Origin: Acidobacteriota bacterium
GTDB lineage: Bacteria; Acidobacteriota; Blastocatellia; RBC074
Assembly (NCBI GenBank): GCA_019639255.1
Contig: JAHBSF010000019.1
Coordinates: 1 to 64,000 of the forward strand
Reading direction: 5' to 3'
Length of the DNA stretch: 64,000 bases
The notes under the pieces are model-generated. The model was given only the letters and a program-made list of their open reading frames with translations, was not told the DNA's origin and searched no databases. Made by a program: the position numbers and the translations under genes. Positions within the stretch are counted from its first letter, which is position 1. The number at the start of each line of letters is the position of its first letter. This document shows positions 1-10,118 of this stretch, piece after piece.

Positions 1-57
1 CTGAATATTTCCGTTATTTCCGTTTTATTTCGTTTGTTCCGTCATCTCTCTTCCTCT
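1..57. repeat. Family A intergenic palindrome, right half (cut by window edge)
   Basis: Right arm of the family A repeat: a CTGAATATTTCCG centre, then TTTCG/TTCCG units ending GTTCCGTCATCTCTC. The stop codon of the downstream minus-strand fusion gene (TGA, reverse of tca at 42-44) lies inside this arm. The left arm would be outside the window. Confidence 0.85.
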
Positions 58-2660
58 TCCACCTCTACAGAACTGAAATGTGATCTTGCGCCCTTACGAT
101 ACTTCAAACACGCAATCGCAAGTTCCGCAACCGATGCGGGATGCAAACCGCGTGCACGTTGTTGAGATCCGATCTCAAATGCTATTCGCCATTGTTTGAA
201 CAGCAATTCGTATGCGTCAAGGATGCTGTTGCGCGGATCGTAAATACTCGTAGCCTCCGATGTGACTCCGTTCAGTTCTATGACGCGCAAATTGCGCCCT
301 GCGCTGAAGTCCTCAACCGAACCGGCGCGCACATCGAACCTTCCGAAATGGAATCCGTCAAAGCTGCGCGCGATGCCGTCGATTTCTGATTCGAGTGTCT
401 CGGTCAATGCCCATCCGCCGTCCAGGAATACTGCGCCCCTGCAATGCGTCCCCAGTTCCACCAACTGAAATCGCTCACCTGCGGCCGGTATCCAGTCCAG
501 GCGATTTCGGTGCGTATTCATATGCATTTGCGCCATACATACCGCACGTTCGTCTGCAAGAATAAGCTCTTCGAGCGTGCGCCGTCCGTCTCCCTGCACC
601 GACGGAAAACGTTTTTCCGTAACGGCAAGAATTCGGCCGCGGCATTCATCCGGATAGCGGTAATAGAACACTCCGAACTCGCACCCCTCTGCGTATTCCT
701 GCACGAGCACATCTGTTTGCGTCAATGCGAGCGCAGCGGCAAGCTGTTTTTCATCGTGAACGATAACGACGCCAGATCCGCGTTGCCCGGCGTCGGGTTT
801 AATCACCACGGGAAACCCGCAGCTATGGGCGAAATCCAGAGCAATCTCCGTGCGTTTTTCAGGAGGTAAGGAAGCATCCAGGAGTTGGGTTGCTATTCTG
901 CCGTCGGTGGATTTCAAACCCTCGAGTATTTGAGATTTTGATTCACCAATAAATCCTCCTCCAGGTATTGCCGGATTTGCGAGCGTAAACATCGTCAGAC
1001 TGCGATGCTTGAGGGCAAGAAACCCCACATATGCAACGATGGGCAGGTAAAATATCCAGGCGGGCCAGAACTCCCAACGCGTGATTCTCCGCCACCGGCC
1101 AAGGAGCATCCGGCGGCCCCGCCACGTAGCCATTCCGAGTGCAAATCGCACAAGAAGATAGATCGCCAGTGAAGTTGCGGCGAACCTAATCAGCCTGCGT
1201 CCTTCGAACAGCGAGCCGAGCAGTTCCCCGCCCAGCAGCATCGATGCGCCCACGAGCAACGGAGTCCAAATCAGGCAGGCGAGGAAGAAATAGAATGCAA
1301 AACGAAAGAAACTCGTACGAAGCACGCCAGCGGCGAAATATGTAGGAAGCCGCAGTCCCGGCACGAAACGACTCAGGAAGATCACGCCCGCGCCGCGCCG
1401 TGCAAACCACTCGGACGATCGGGCAACCGCCTGCGGGCTGATAAACCATCGCAGAGGTGCGGCCGAGATTGCGGGTCTACCTACTAATCGGCCGGCAAGA
1501 AAAAGAAGTAAATCCCCGACAAAAATCCCTGTCAGGCAAGCACCGGCCGCCAGAGCAAAGCTTATTCTGCCCTGCCCCGCCATCAACCCGGCCGCAATAC
1601 ATGTAATATCCTCGCTTACAAGCGTTGCCGCTGCGAGCAGGAGAAAAAATACTACCGCAGCCACGCCTATCGCCTTCGGCAAACTGGATGTATTCAGCGG
1701 TTCCGAGGCAGCGCGAACCCTTGAAGGCGCCGCGAGGTCTCTCGTAACGGCTGCGCCGTCTTCAACACGGTGAAAAAAGTCCGACAGCGGGACGGCAATC
1801 GTTTCGGGCGAGGTAAACAACATAAAATGATCGCCGTCCGTGATGACGGCTTCGCTCTGCGGGACAAGCCGCAGGTGTTCTTCGGCTGCTTCTACCGGCA
1901 CAAGGAAGTCCCTGCGCCCGTGCATAACGAGCATAGGTGCACGCAGGCGCTGAAGAATGGCGCGCAATGGGCGCTGATCCGAATCGAAAAAGTTTCGCGC
2001 GTATGCGGAGTCGAGCATCGCACCGTCGAAAAGTCCGAAGTGCGGGATCAGTTCATAGATCGCCAGGAGGCCTGCAAGCTGTAGTCCGTGGATTGCGTGG
2101 TTGATGCGGTAATCGCCGAGCAGTTCCATTTCCTGCACGCCGATCGCCGATAACATAACAATCGATGCGATCCTGTCGGGCGCGCATTCCAGGAGACTCA
2201 ACGCTGCGCCGCCCCCCATGCTGAAGCCGACTACGTGCGCTCGTTCTACGCCGAGTTCGTCGAGCAATTGCAGCGTATAGCGGGCGTGGGCCCGAAAGGA
2301 ATAATCCGGAATTTCCCTGGACGAATAACCGAATCCGGGCAGATCCGGGATCAGCAATCGGAACTGCTTCGAAAGTACGGGCGCAAGACGGTCGAAATCC
2401 CGCGCCCTTCCGGGGCTGCCGTGCAACAGCAGTACGGGAATTGCGCTTCCTGAATTGTGCGGCCCTGAATCTATGTAGGCCAGTCGAATGCGATCATTCA
2501 GAAGTTCATTGCCCCGAACCGCACGAACTGAAACCTCATTTAGCTCCGGCGGAACGGGCGCTTCCGGCGCCGCATTACGAACAAGATGAGAAATCGAGAG
2601 CAAAAGGATATACGTCCCAAGCATCCACGGCAGCCGCGCTTTCAATTTTCGCTTCCACAT
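42..2660 (-). CDS. Alpha/beta hydrolase - DedA - ATP-grasp fusion protein
   Basis: An 872-residue protein with three recognisable parts. Residues 1-30 hold an N-terminal membrane anchor. Residues 50-310 are an alpha/beta hydrolase with nucleophile elbow GFSMGG (Ser147) and a late DGDHF that could hold the catalytic His. Residues about 325-510 are several membrane segments of the DedA/SNARE-associated type, with the FLSRFVPG motif typical of that family. After two more hydrophobic stretches, residues about 610-865 resemble an ATP-grasp ligase ([37 protein letters not shown]). DedA proteins are linked to lipid flipping and envelope homeostasis, and ATP-grasp enzymes ligate carboxylates to amines or thiols. 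The combined role is unknown; a membrane-lipid or envelope modification is my inference. It is read continuously with no sign of frameshift. The stop codon lies in repeat DNA. Start ATG has no strong Shine-Dalgarno. Confidence 0.8.
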   Translation of the reverse strand: MWKRKLKARLPWMLGTYILLLSISHLVRNAAPEAPVPPELNEVSVRAVRGNELLNDRIRLAYIDSGPHNSGSAIPVLLLHGSPGRARDFDRLAPVLSKQFRLLIPDLPGFGYSSREIPDYSFRAHARYTLQLLDELGVERAHVVGFSMGGGAALSLLECAPDRIASIVMLSAIGVQEMELLGDYRINHAIHGLQLAGLLAIYELIPHFGLFDGAMLDSAYARNFFDSDQRPLRAILQRLRAPMLVMHGRRDFLVPVEAAEEHLRLVPQSEAVITDGDHFMLFTSPETIAVPLSDFFHRVEDGAAVTRDLAAPSRVRAASEPLNTSSLPKAIGVAAVVFFLLLAAATLVSEDITCIAAGLMAGQGRISFALAAGACLTGIFVGDLLLFLAGRLVGRPAISAAPLRWFISPQAVARSSEWFARRGAGVIFLSRFVPGLRLPTYFAAGVLRTSFFRFAFYFFLACLIWTPLLVGASMLLGGELLGSLFEGRRLIRFAATSLAIYLLVRFALGMATWRGRRMLLGRWRRITRWEFWPAWIFYLPIVAYVGFLALKHRSLTMFTLANPAIPGGGFIGESKSQILEGLKSTDGRIATQLLDASLPPEKRTEIALDFAHSCGFPVVIKPDAGQRGSGVVIVHDEKQLAAALALTQTDVLVQEYAEGCEFGVFYYRYPDECRGRILAVTEKRFPSVQGDGRRTLEELILADERAVCMAQMHMNTHRNRLDWIPAAGERFQLVELGTHCRGAVFLDGGWALTETLESEIDGIARSFDGFHFGRFDVRAGSVEDFSAGRNLRVIELNGVTSEATSIYDPRNSILDAYELLFKQWRIAFEIGSQQRARGLHPASVAELAIACLKYRKGARSHFSSVEVEEEER

Positions 2661-2690
2661 AAATCAAACCACTCGCCCTCGGGATCGATA

Positions 2691-2787
2691 AGAGAGATAA
2701 CGGAACAGACGAATAAAAGACGGAACATACGGAAATATTCAGCTTTTCCGTAATTTTCATTTCATTTCGTATGTTCCGTTATTTCAC
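2691..2787. repeat. Family A intergenic palindrome
   Basis: Complete copy. It begins GAGATAACGGAACAGACG, has a centre ACGGAAATATTCAGCTTTTCCG and ends in complementary ATTTCGTATGTTCCGTTATTT. It supplies the TAA stop of the olsA-like gene (tta at 2779-2781) on the minus strand. Confidence 0.9.
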
Positions 2788-3579
2788 CTTTTCATCCTCA
2801 TGTATTGCAAAGGGCTCGAACCTCTCAGCGACTGCGGCTCGTAACCTGCGGGCCAACTCTTTACGGTTGCTCTCAACAATCGGCTGCTCGCCGAACTCTA
2901 TGAACGCATCGAAACTCTTTAATCCAAGCGCGCCGATAAGGTGCGGAACGAAAGTCATATCTCCCCACCAGCAGATCGCAATATGCGCGGGCGGTTCATC
3001 CTGCGGAGTTCGGTAACTTATGGTTGCGTAATGCACGGGCAGGCGGGCGCGCGCCGCCGGTTCTAGCAGCGCAGGGCTGAATGGCAATACTCCGGCGCCC
3101 GCAGTGCTCGTTCCTTCGGGAAACAGGACGATGCCGGATCCTTCCGCCATTCTTTGTTCAATCAAATCAATTACGCGCGGAATGTCCTGAAGGCTGGTAC
3201 GATCAATGAAGATTGTGTTTACCGATCGAGCCAAGGCGCCGACTACCGGCCACCCGGCGATATCGCTCTTGGCGACGAATGTGCAATCGAGCAAGGTTGC
3301 AAGCGCGATTATATCGATGTAGCTGAGATGATTGGCTACCAGAAAGAACGGTATTTGCGGAGGCGTGCCTCGCACTTCGATTCTCATTCGAAACATCGAG
3401 GCAAGAGCACGAGCCCAGGCTCTCACAACTGCGCCGCGTAAACGCACTCTTTCGGATTGCCTGCGAGCGCCGAGTGTTCGACCCACTATCCACCAGCAGT
3501 AAATAAGCGCAGTCGCCGACCCCATTGCTGCAAGGCGACCCGAAACCCTTAGCAATCGGAAAATACGGTCGACCGTCAT
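2779..3579 (-). CDS. 1-acyl-sn-glycerol-3-phosphate acyltransferase family protein (OlsA-like)
   Basis: 266 residues, PlsC fold. The acyltransferase motifs NHLSYID (H-x4-D) and FPEGTST are present, after one N-terminal hydrophobic helix. The chosen start (ATG 3579, MTVDRIF) overlaps the stop of the upstream gene as ATGA, so translation is probably coupled. A longer in-frame extension upstream lies inside that gene and is not needed. The neighbour is an OlsB-type N-acyltransferase, so the pair most likely makes ornithine (or another amino-acid) lipids: OlsB forms the 3-hydroxyacyl amide and OlsA adds the ester-linked acyl chain at the membrane. A general phosphatidic-acid synthase role is possible on sequence alone. 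Confidence 0.85.
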   Translation of the reverse strand: MTVDRIFRLLRVSGRLAAMGSATALIYCWWIVGRTLGARRQSERVRLRGAVVRAWARALASMFRMRIEVRGTPPQIPFFLVANHLSYIDIIALATLLDCTFVAKSDIAGWPVVGALARSVNTIFIDRTSLQDIPRVIDLIEQRMAEGSGIVLFPEGTSTAGAGVLPFSPALLEPAARARLPVHYATISYRTPQDEPPAHIAICWWGDMTFVPHLIGALGLKSFDAFIEFGEQPIVESNRKELARRLRAAVAERFEPFAIHEDEKVK

Positions 3580-4397
3580 GATCCGAAAAACATCCTCCGG
3601 CTGAAGGGGCTGATCTCGGCTATATCGAACAACACAAGAAAGTCGATTGTGCCGAACTCTCGGTCTATCGCAGGTGCGCTGCACACCCTCGCTCCAAACT
3701 TCAGATAGGTTCTGAAAAGTTTTGGGATCGCAGGTGTGACGCACTCAGGCGCCCCGCCATCAGTGTTACACGTGCATTCGGGAAGCGGATTCACGTTGAA
3801 TTCAGGATGGATAAACCCCTCGCGGCGCAGATATTCGTAAAGCGCCGCGCCCTCTACCGGATTTCTGCTTGTAAGCGAGCAGCATCCGAACAGATACCTT
3901 TTGTGATTGTGCTCCAGATAGGCTGCAAGTCCCTTCCATAGCAGATACAACACCTGGGTATTGCGGTGGTCTGCTGCGATGCAGGCCCGTCCGAGTTCTA
4001 TTGAGCGGTCGAGGAGTTCGACAGGAAGCGAAGAGATGTCGAATTCTCCAGCCGAATAAAATCCGGGGCCGGCAGCCGCCATCCCGCCGGTTTGTATGCG
4101 GTAGGTCCCCACCATTCTTCCGCTTTCGACATCCCTCACGCCAAGGTGGTGACAGTTGCGATCGAAGCCGTCTTCATCCCTGCCAGTCAAGTACGACCGA
4201 CTCAATCCTTCGGCAAGTTCCAGATTGAAGACCTCGAACCGCAGTCTTAGGATTTCGTCGAGTTCGTCGATCGTATGGGCGAAGTGAACGCAGTAGCGAC
4301 CCTCGCGAATATTGAAATCGGGAAGGAATTGGGCGTATGCGGGATAGGGCGACTCAGGGTATGCGATCGTTCCGGGCAATTGCGGATTCAGCAGCAT
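3576..4397 (-). CDS. OlsB-like ornithine N-acyltransferase (GNAT-type, Acetyltransf_5)
   Basis: 273 residues. It shows the hemolysin/OlsB pattern: RLRFEVFNLELAEGL near the N-terminus, HHLGVRD, VGTYRIQT, then ELGRACI and a conserved GCCSLT with a following YEYLRR helix. Known OlsB enzymes transfer a 3-hydroxyacyl group from ACP to the alpha-amine of ornithine, giving lyso-ornithine lipid. The start at 4397 is chosen because GGGGAGG sits six bases upstream, the best ribosome-binding site in this area; an open extension to 4544 lacks one. It is first in a two-gene operon with the PlsC-type acyltransferase. The amino acid used cannot be read from sequence. Confidence 0.8.
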   Translation of the reverse strand: MLLNPQLPGTIAYPESPYPAYAQFLPDFNIREGRYCVHFAHTIDELDEILRLRFEVFNLELAEGLSRSYLTGRDEDGFDRNCHHLGVRDVESGRMVGTYRIQTGGMAAAGPGFYSAGEFDISSLPVELLDRSIELGRACIAADHRNTQVLYLLWKGLAAYLEHNHKRYLFGCCSLTSRNPVEGAALYEYLRREGFIHPEFNVNPLPECTCNTDGGAPECVTPAIPKLFRTYLKFGARVCSAPAIDREFGTIDFLVLFDIAEISPFSRRMFFGS

Positions 4398-4787
4398 AAC
4401 GATCCTCCCCACTCGATTCAGGGCATTTTCCTCAGAGATCGAAAGCGTATAAATCGCCGACGTAAAACTCGAATTGTGGACCCACAACCAATTCGCAAGG
4501 TGCGGACAGTCGTGGAGTATAGGCTCACTGCCCCTGGACGGCAACCATTAATACCTCAGGAACCGGAACCAGCATGCACAACTGCCCGCAATGCCGAATC
4601 CCCGCTGTGGGGAATGTTATTTACGAGGCGTTTTATTCCCGAGTCGCCGGGAACCTGATCGAATTGATCCTGGAATTTTCAAGCGACTTTACGGGATATT
4701 CGACGTGAGGTATGTAAGACGCCAATCGGGACGGTTGAGTCCGGTTCCAGGAGGCGTGGCAGAAATCGTAACACTTGGAGGTAGAAT
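4398..4787. other. Divergent intergenic region
   Basis: 390 bases between the divergent olsB-like and YHS genes. It holds the olsB ribosome-binding site at its left end and GGAGGT at 4777-4782 for the YHS gene. I see no palindromic repeat of families A-D, no RNA gene and no convincing promoter pair. Confidence 0.5.
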
Positions 4788-5231
4788 TTGAATTCGATGA
4801 TGCACAACATTGCAACAGCGCTGCTCGCAGTGGCATTGATAATATTTGCAGTAGATCCAGTCAACAAATCGTTTACGGGAACCGCGGTAAAGGGCTATGA
4901 CATTGTAGCCTATTTCAAACAACACCGACCCGTGGAGGGCAAAAGCGAGTTTCGGCACGACTGGAACGGCGCCAAGTGGTATTTCGCAAGCGCAGAAAAC
5001 CGGGATGAATTTGCGCGCAACCCGGAAAAATATGCCCCGCAGTTCGGCGGGTATTGCGCGTGGGCGGTAAGCCGCGGATATACGGCCGGCATCGACCCCA
5101 AAGCGTGGAAGATCGTGGACGGCAAGCTGTACCTCAACTACAGTCTGGATGTTCAGAAAATGTGGGAAGGCGATATTCCGGGAAATATAAACAAGGCGAA
5201 CGAGAACTGGCCACGATTGCTGAAGAAGTAG
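4788..5231 (+). CDS. Exported YHS domain protein
   Basis: 147 residues. An N-terminal hydrophobic helix (about residues 4-22) is followed by a YHS-type domain: GYDIVAYF, then WYFASAENRDEFARNPEKYAPQFGGYC, the classic spacing of the fold. YHS domains are often found near metal transporters and may bind metals. This stand-alone exported form is common in Proteobacteria and Acidobacteria and has no firm function. The start is TTG at 4788, five bases after GGAGGT; an in-frame ATG at 4797 is less well spaced. Confidence 0.8.
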   Translation: MNSMMHNIATALLAVALIIFAVDPVNKSFTGTAVKGYDIVAYFKQHRPVEGKSEFRHDWNGAKWYFASAENRDEFARNPEKYAPQFGGYCAWAVSRGYTAGIDPKAWKIVDGKLYLNYSLDVQKMWEGDIPGNINKANENWPRLLKK

Positions 5232-5238
5232 GATGCAC

Positions 5239-5327
5239 GATCTGAAGACGAAACAAACGGATATGCACAAAATTGACCGAATCTTTCCGTTTGTTTCGAT
5301 TATTTTCGTTTGTTCAGTTATCTTTCC
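5239..5327. repeat. Family A intergenic palindrome (diverged)
   Basis: Diverged copy starting seven bases after the YHS stop codon: GACGAAACAAACGGA on the left, TTTCCGTTTG and TTTTCGTTTGTTCAGTTATC on the right. The arms still pair but with more mismatches than other copies. Confidence 0.75.
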
Positions 5328-5370
5328 TTCCGATCTGTTTTTAGTTTATTTTTATCGGCCATTTTTCCGA

Positions 5371-5400
5371 TTGTTAGCAATTCGGGTATTAGGCTACACT
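5371..5400 (+). promoter_or_regulatory. Putative sigma-70-type promoter for rpiB
   Basis: TTGTTA (5371-5376) and TACACT (5395-5400) with an 18-base spacer, followed by GGAGGAA just before the rpiB start. Confidence 0.45.
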
Positions 5401-5446
5401 GTGCCCGCCATCCCGGAAAGGCGCATCGACTTAGATCGGAGGAACC

Positions 5447-5899
5447 ATGCGAATCGCCATAGGATCGGATCATGCCGGATATGAAATGAAGCAGTTCCTC
5501 GTCAAACAGTTATCCTCCAAGGGATATCAGGTCATAGACCTTGGAGCTCACGATGCGACGCCGTCCGATTACCCGGACTATGCCGAAGCCGTCGGCCGGG
5601 CCGTACGTGAGCGAATGGCTGAACGCGGATTATTGATCTGCGGCAGCGGCGTGGGTGCGGCGGTAGCGGCCAACAAGGTTCGCGGCGTGCGCGCCGGCCT
5701 GTGCCACGACACCTATTCGGCGCACCAGGGCGTAGAACACGATGATATGAACGTGCTCGTGCTCGGATCTCGCATAATAGGGATTGCCACCGCAAACGAG
5801 TTGGTTGGAGTATTTCTGGCCGCACGCTTCACTGGAGAGGATCGCCACGCCAGAAGACTTGCGAAAGTGGCGGCGATGGAACAACGCTTCAGCCAGTAA
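5447..5899 (+). CDS. rpiB: Ribose-5-phosphate isomerase B
   Basis: 150 residues, the normal length for the RpiB/LacAB family. The N-terminal [10 protein letters not shown] and the active-site Cys in ICGSGVG are present, as are the HDTYSAHQ and NVLVLGSR segments. It interconverts ribose-5-phosphate and ribulose-5-phosphate in the pentose phosphate pathway, in the cytosol. GGAGG lies four to five bases before the ATG. It reads toward the glycogen debranching gene 112 bases downstream and may share a transcript with it. Confidence 0.95.
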   Translation: MRIAIGSDHAGYEMKQFLVKQLSSKGYQVIDLGAHDATPSDYPDYAEAVGRAVRERMAERGLLICGSGVGAAVAANKVRGVRAGLCHDTYSAHQGVEHDDMNVLVLGSRIIGIATANELVGVFLAARFTGEDRHARRLAKVAAMEQRFSQ

Positions 5900-6011
5900 T
5901 TCGTCTTGTTCATACGGAATCGCAGCTCTTAGTTTTTTTTCCGTCCATCTCCGTTTCTCAGGTCTTCTCTCATACCACTGCCGAACTATCTGATCGGCGA
6001 AGGAGTCCCCA

Positions 6012-8045
6012 ATGATCGAATTCGGGAGCGATATAGTTTCGAATCCGGAGGCTGCACGCCGTCGCGAATGGCTGGAAACCAACGGTCTCGGCGGTTTTTC
6101 GTCTTCAACCATCATCGGTCTCAATACGCGCAGGTATCACGGTTTGCTGATTGCCGCGGTGAATCCGCCCGTAGGCCGAATGTCTCTGTTGTCGAAGCTC
6201 GAAGAAACGCTTGTTATCGACGGGGAACGCTTTGAACTTTCAGCAAATCAATATCCGGGCGCGGTCCACCCGAACGGGTATGAATACCTGCGCAGATTCC
6301 GTCTCGATCCGTTCCCGGTGTTTACCTACTCGGTCAACGGCGTCGAGATCGAAAAATCCCTGTTTCTCGTGCACGGCGAAAATACTCTGGTCGTTCAGTA
6401 CAAACGCCGTAAAAAATCCGGTTCCATATCAAGTTGTCTTCTGGAACTGCGCCCGCTTGCATCCTTCCGCGACTACCACTCTCTCACACACGAAAACGAA
6501 GCTTTCAACCGTTCCGTCCAACTTGAACAGGGGCGCCTGCGGCTTCAACCCTATACGGGATTGCCTGAACTCCATATTTCGCACGACGCCGATTCGGTCG
6601 AGATTACAGGCGATTGGTACAGGAGTTTTCAATACACAATCGAGCGCGATCGAGGTCTGGATTTCCAGGAAGATCTGCTCAATCCGTGCGTACTCACATT
6701 TGATCTTACCCACCGCACTTCGGCTGGAGTTGTAGTCTCCACCGAAGCCCGCGAATTCTCCGCGATCAGCGATTACAGAAAAAAGGAAGTCGCTCGCCGC
6801 AAATCGATAGCGCAAATCGATAAACAAGAATCGGGGGAAAATCTTCTGGGGCATCTGAAACTTGCGGCGGATCAGTTCATAGTGGCGCGAGGCGGTTTCA
6901 AGACCGTCATCGCCGGTTATCACTGGTTCTGCGACTGGGGCCGCGACACAATGATTGCGCTGCCCGGGCTTACGCTCTCAACCGGCCGCTCAGATGACGC
7001 CAGAAAGCTGCTTCTCGCATTCGCCGAACACGTCGATCAGGGCATGCTCCCCAATCGTTTTCCCGACGCTGGAGAACAGCCCGAATACAATACCGTTGAC
7101 GCCACGCTATGGTATTTCGAAGCCATTCGGGCGCTTCTCGCGTCGACGGGCGACCACGATTTCGTCTGCAACAATCTTTACCACGTACTCGTCGACATAA
7201 TCGATTGGCATAAACGCGGCGCGCGTTACGGCATCAGGGTAGACGGCGACGGCCTGTTAGCCGCCGGCGAACACGGCGTGCAATTGACGTGGATGGACGC
7301 GAAAGTAGGCGACTGGGTTGTTACCCCGAGGCGGGGAAAGCCCGTAGAGATTCAGGCGCTCTGGTATAATGCACTTCGAGTAACCGAACAGATTGCGCTG
7401 CGCGCCGGGGATCCTGCGTTTGCCTCGCATTGCGGAGAACTGGCGGCGCGAGCCTCAGACTCATTTCAACGTACATTCTGGAATGAGGATGAACAATGTC
7501 TCTATGATGTAATCGAAGGAGATCTGAAGGACGCATCGATTCGGCCCAATCAGATTATCGCCGTAAGCCTGGAGCACTCGATGTTGTCGCCCGAACGCGC
7601 ACGCGCCGTGGTGCAGAAGGTTGAAGACGAACTGCTTACCCCCTTTGGATTAAGGACGCTTGCGCAGCGCGATCCGCGATACCGGGGCCGCTACGACGGC
7701 GGAATAGAAAGCCGCGATGGAGCCTATCATCAGGGCACCGTATGGCCCTGGCTGATAGGACCGTTCATTACCGCGTACCTGAAGGTTCACGGCAATTCTC
7801 GAAAGGCCAGGTCTTCGGCGCGTCAGATGCTTTTGCATTTCGGCGAACATTTGAGAGATGCTGGATTGGGGCAGATTTCAGAGATATTCGACGGAGATCC
7901 CCCGTACCATCCGCGAGGATGCGTTGCGCAGGCGTGGAGCGTGGCAGAAGTGCTGCGCGTGTTGAGCGAACTGAATTCGGATCCGGCAATTCTCAAGAGA
8001 GATAACGGAAGAAACGAAATGAAACGAAAATCACGGAAAAATTGA
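6012..8045 (+). CDS. Glycogen debranching enzyme (amylo-alpha-1,6-glucosidase, GH133 type)
   Basis: 677 residues. The N-terminal domain begins with the [25 protein letters not shown] pattern typical of archaeal/bacterial debranching enzymes (written here by its landmarks NGLGGF and NTRRYHG). The C-terminal (alpha/alpha)6 barrel carries [15 protein letters not shown], a hallmark of the GDE_C family. It removes alpha-1,6 branches during glycogen breakdown. AAGGAG lies seven bases before the ATG. The last 15 or so codons ([15 protein letters not shown]) are encoded by the family A repeat into which the gene reads, so the original C-terminus was probably shorter. Confidence 0.9.
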   Translation: MIEFGSDIVSNPEAARRREWLETNGLGGFSSSTIIGLNTRRYHGLLIAAVNPPVGRMSLLSKLEETLVIDGERFELSANQYPGAVHPNGYEYLRRFRLDPFPVFTYSVNGVEIEKSLFLVHGENTLVVQYKRRKKSGSISSCLLELRPLASFRDYHSLTHENEAFNRSVQLEQGRLRLQPYTGLPELHISHDADSVEITGDWYRSFQYTIERDRGLDFQEDLLNPCVLTFDLTHRTSAGVVVSTEAREFSAISDYRKKEVARRKSIAQIDKQESGENLLGHLKLAADQFIVARGGFKTVIAGYHWFCDWGRDTMIALPGLTLSTGRSDDARKLLLAFAEHVDQGMLPNRFPDAGEQPEYNTVDATLWYFEAIRALLASTGDHDFVCNNLYHVLVDIIDWHKRGARYGIRVDGDGLLAAGEHGVQLTWMDAKVGDWVVTPRRGKPVEIQALWYNALRVTEQIALRAGDPAFASHCGELAARASDSFQRTFWNEDEQCLYDVIEGDLKDASIRPNQIIAVSLEHSMLSPERARAVVQKVEDELLTPFGLRTLAQRDPRYRGRYDGGIESRDGAYHQGTVWPWLIGPFITAYLKVHGNSRKARSSARQMLLHFGEHLRDAGLGQISEIFDGDPPYHPRGCVAQAWSVAEVLRVLSELNSDPAILKRDNGRNEMKRKSRKN

Positions 8046-8086
8046 ATATATTCGTAGTTTCCGTCTCATTTCGTTTGTTCCGTAAC
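7995..8086. repeat. Family A intergenic palindrome overlapping the debranching enzyme 3' end
   Basis: Full copy: AGAGAGATAACGGAAG on the left, TTTCGTTTGTTCCGTAAC on the right. The debranching gene is out of frame with the usual TAA stop and reads through the left arm to TGA at 8043-8045. Confidence 0.9.
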
Positions 8087-8103
8087 TTGTGGGTAAAGCA
8101 ACT

Positions 8104-10026
8104 ATGTCCGGAATACATGGATACAATAATCGTAGGTACGTCCGCGCCCTGACCTGTGCAGTGGTTCTCGGTCTCGCGGCGGCGCTGGGCTTTGCGCAGG
8201 GCGTTATTCGCGTAAGCGATCGGGAGGAAATCGAGATAGGCAAACGCGCTGCTGGTGAAATCGAGTTTGACCTGCCGATGATCGACGACCCGATAATCAC
8301 GCGATACGTCACACGCATTGGTCTGCGACTCGTGCGCGAATCGGGGCGCAGCAATATCCAGTACCGGTTCAGAATCATCAACAGCGACGAAATCAACGCC
8401 TTTGCTTTGCCTGGCGGATTCATTTACGTGCATCGCGGGCTGATCGAAGCCGCAGAAAACGAAAGCCAGCTTGCAGGCGTTCTGGCGCACGAAATCGGAC
8501 ACATAGCCGCGCGCCATCACGCGACGCAAATAAAGCGCTCAAACATCGCAAACCTGGGGCTCTGGTCGCTTGGCCCCGTTCTCGGCGCCGGAATCAAACG
8601 CACCGCCGTGAAGCAATCGAGTCGTGTGGCGATCATCGGATTGTTCAACAAATTCAGCCGCGAAGACGAGCGCGAAGCCGACAGACTTGCCGCCAAAATG
8701 CTCTATGACTGCAACTACGACGGCCGCAGCCTGATATCTTTCTTCGACAAACTCGGAGCCATCGAAGAAAGCAAGCCGCAGGCGATCGAACAGTTTTTCG
8801 CTACACACCCCCAACCCGAAGACCGGGCGGACAACATTACCGACATACTTGAAACATTCCCGCCCAAGCCCAATCCCGTTTCAGATACTCGACAGTTTCA
8901 GCAGGTAAAAAAACGCCTCTCAGCGATAAAACCTGCCGCACAGCCGTCGTCCGCCTCGGCTGCCGATGAAGACAGCGAGGACGAGGATTCGCGCAACCGC
9001 GAAATTGCCGCCGTCTTTGCGCCGATTTTTTATCAGGGCCTCGGCGATGAACCGCGCTACGACTACATCACCAACTTCGATTTCGACAAGGACTGGCGCG
9101 GCGACAACAACTGGAATAACGCCGCCAATGTTGCATTTCCGCTCAATGCCTGGATTTACTATTCTGTGCGCGAAACAGGGACGCATTACTTCGTACATTA
9201 CGCCGCATTTCACCCGAGGGATTATAAAGGGGGCAATCGTCGCGGCAGATTCCTGAGCGAGGCGATCCGCAGGGGCGTCGATGCCCTCGGCAGGCACGAT
9301 CCCACGGGGCGGGCCGATGAGGCAGTGCTGGCGCACGAAAACGATCTTGAAGGATGCCTCGTAGTCGCACAAAAGAAGGGAGACGATCCTGCACGCGCGC
9401 GAGTTGTTTACGTAGAAACGCTCGCGCACAACAAATTCCTGAAGTACGTGCCCGAAGATTCGCCCCTGGCCGGATTCGATGCCGTAAAAATGCAGGGACG
9501 CAGGCCAAAACTGTTCATCGAACCCAAAGGCCACGGCATCGAAGCCTGGCGCGATGACGAGCAACAGCAGAAAAACTGCGTCAACGGCGTGATGATATAT
9601 ACATTCACGGGCGCAGCCGAGGATTCCAGCAAAAGACCGAAGGGACCGACAGGTTACGATCTGACGCCGATAGAAACCACGCTTTGGCCCCGCGCGCTGC
9701 AGGGCCTTAACCCGACTTACGGGCTGACGCACGATTACGCTACGATCCTCATCGACATCGTGGGACCGGACGGCCAAACCGTAGAAAAAGACATCGTAAT
9801 CGGGCAGATCGGATCCGCGTTTCGCGGCGCGATCGGCGGCGCCAATCTTGCGCGGCCGCCATGGGGATGGTTCGACGGCACTGAACGGGATTCGCCCCTC
9901 GGAGAGTGGTTTTTTGACCCCGCACGCACCATCAAACGACACTTCAATCCAGGCGACGATTTCTCCACGGCGTATATACCCGAAAGCGTGCTGCGCTGGT
10001 TCAACGACCAGAAGCCAAAACAGTAG
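8104..10026 (+). CDS. M48 family metallopeptidase with large unassigned C-terminal domain
   Basis: 640 residues from ATG 8104 (a GTG at 8089 would add five). A signal peptide is followed by an M48/BepA-like peptidase: zinc motif HEIGH at residues 129-133 and the third ligand in EREAD (Glu near 191). M48 exported peptidases act in outer-membrane protein quality control. From about residue 300 to the end is a separate domain that I do not recognise. It is rich in Trp/Tyr/Asp (NNWNNAANV, HYFVHYAAFHPRD, WGWFDGTERDSPLGEWFFDP) and carries no obvious membrane segment. The fusion is about twice the length of a plain BepA-like peptidase. A TPR region, usual in BepA, is not obvious. Confidence 0.8.
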   Translation: MSGIHGYNNRRYVRALTCAVVLGLAAALGFAQGVIRVSDREEIEIGKRAAGEIEFDLPMIDDPIITRYVTRIGLRLVRESGRSNIQYRFRIINSDEINAFALPGGFIYVHRGLIEAAENESQLAGVLAHEIGHIAARHHATQIKRSNIANLGLWSLGPVLGAGIKRTAVKQSSRVAIIGLFNKFSREDEREADRLAAKMLYDCNYDGRSLISFFDKLGAIEESKPQAIEQFFATHPQPEDRADNITDILETFPPKPNPVSDTRQFQQVKKRLSAIKPAAQPSSASAADEDSEDEDSRNREIAAVFAPIFYQGLGDEPRYDYITNFDFDKDWRGDNNWNNAANVAFPLNAWIYYSVRETGTHYFVHYAAFHPRDYKGGNRRGRFLSEAIRRGVDALGRHDPTGRADEAVLAHENDLEGCLVVAQKKGDDPARARVVYVETLAHNKFLKYVPEDSPLAGFDAVKMQGRRPKLFIEPKGHGIEAWRDDEQQQKNCVNGVMIYTFTGAAEDSSKRPKGPTGYDLTPIETTLWPRALQGLNPTYGLTHDYATILIDIVGPDGQTVEKDIVIGQIGSAFRGAIGGANLARPPWGWFDGTERDSPLGEWFFDPARTIKRHFNPGDDFSTAYIPESVLRWFNDQKPKQ

Positions 10027-10036
10027 AAACCAACGC

Positions 10037-10118
10037 AAAATCGAAAAAAAGCGGAACACACGGATTGGAATTATCATCCGTGTGTTCCGTCTTTATTCGC
10101 GTATTCCGCAGTTTTTCT
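10037..10118. repeat. Family A intergenic palindrome (CGCGGAA/ACACGGA variant)
   Basis: Compact stem CGGAACACACGGAT (10052-10065) pairing with ATCCGTGTGTTCCG (10076-10089), followed by ATTCGCGTATTCCGC. It fills the gap between two convergent genes and abuts the TAG stop of the MATE gene. Confidence 0.8.
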
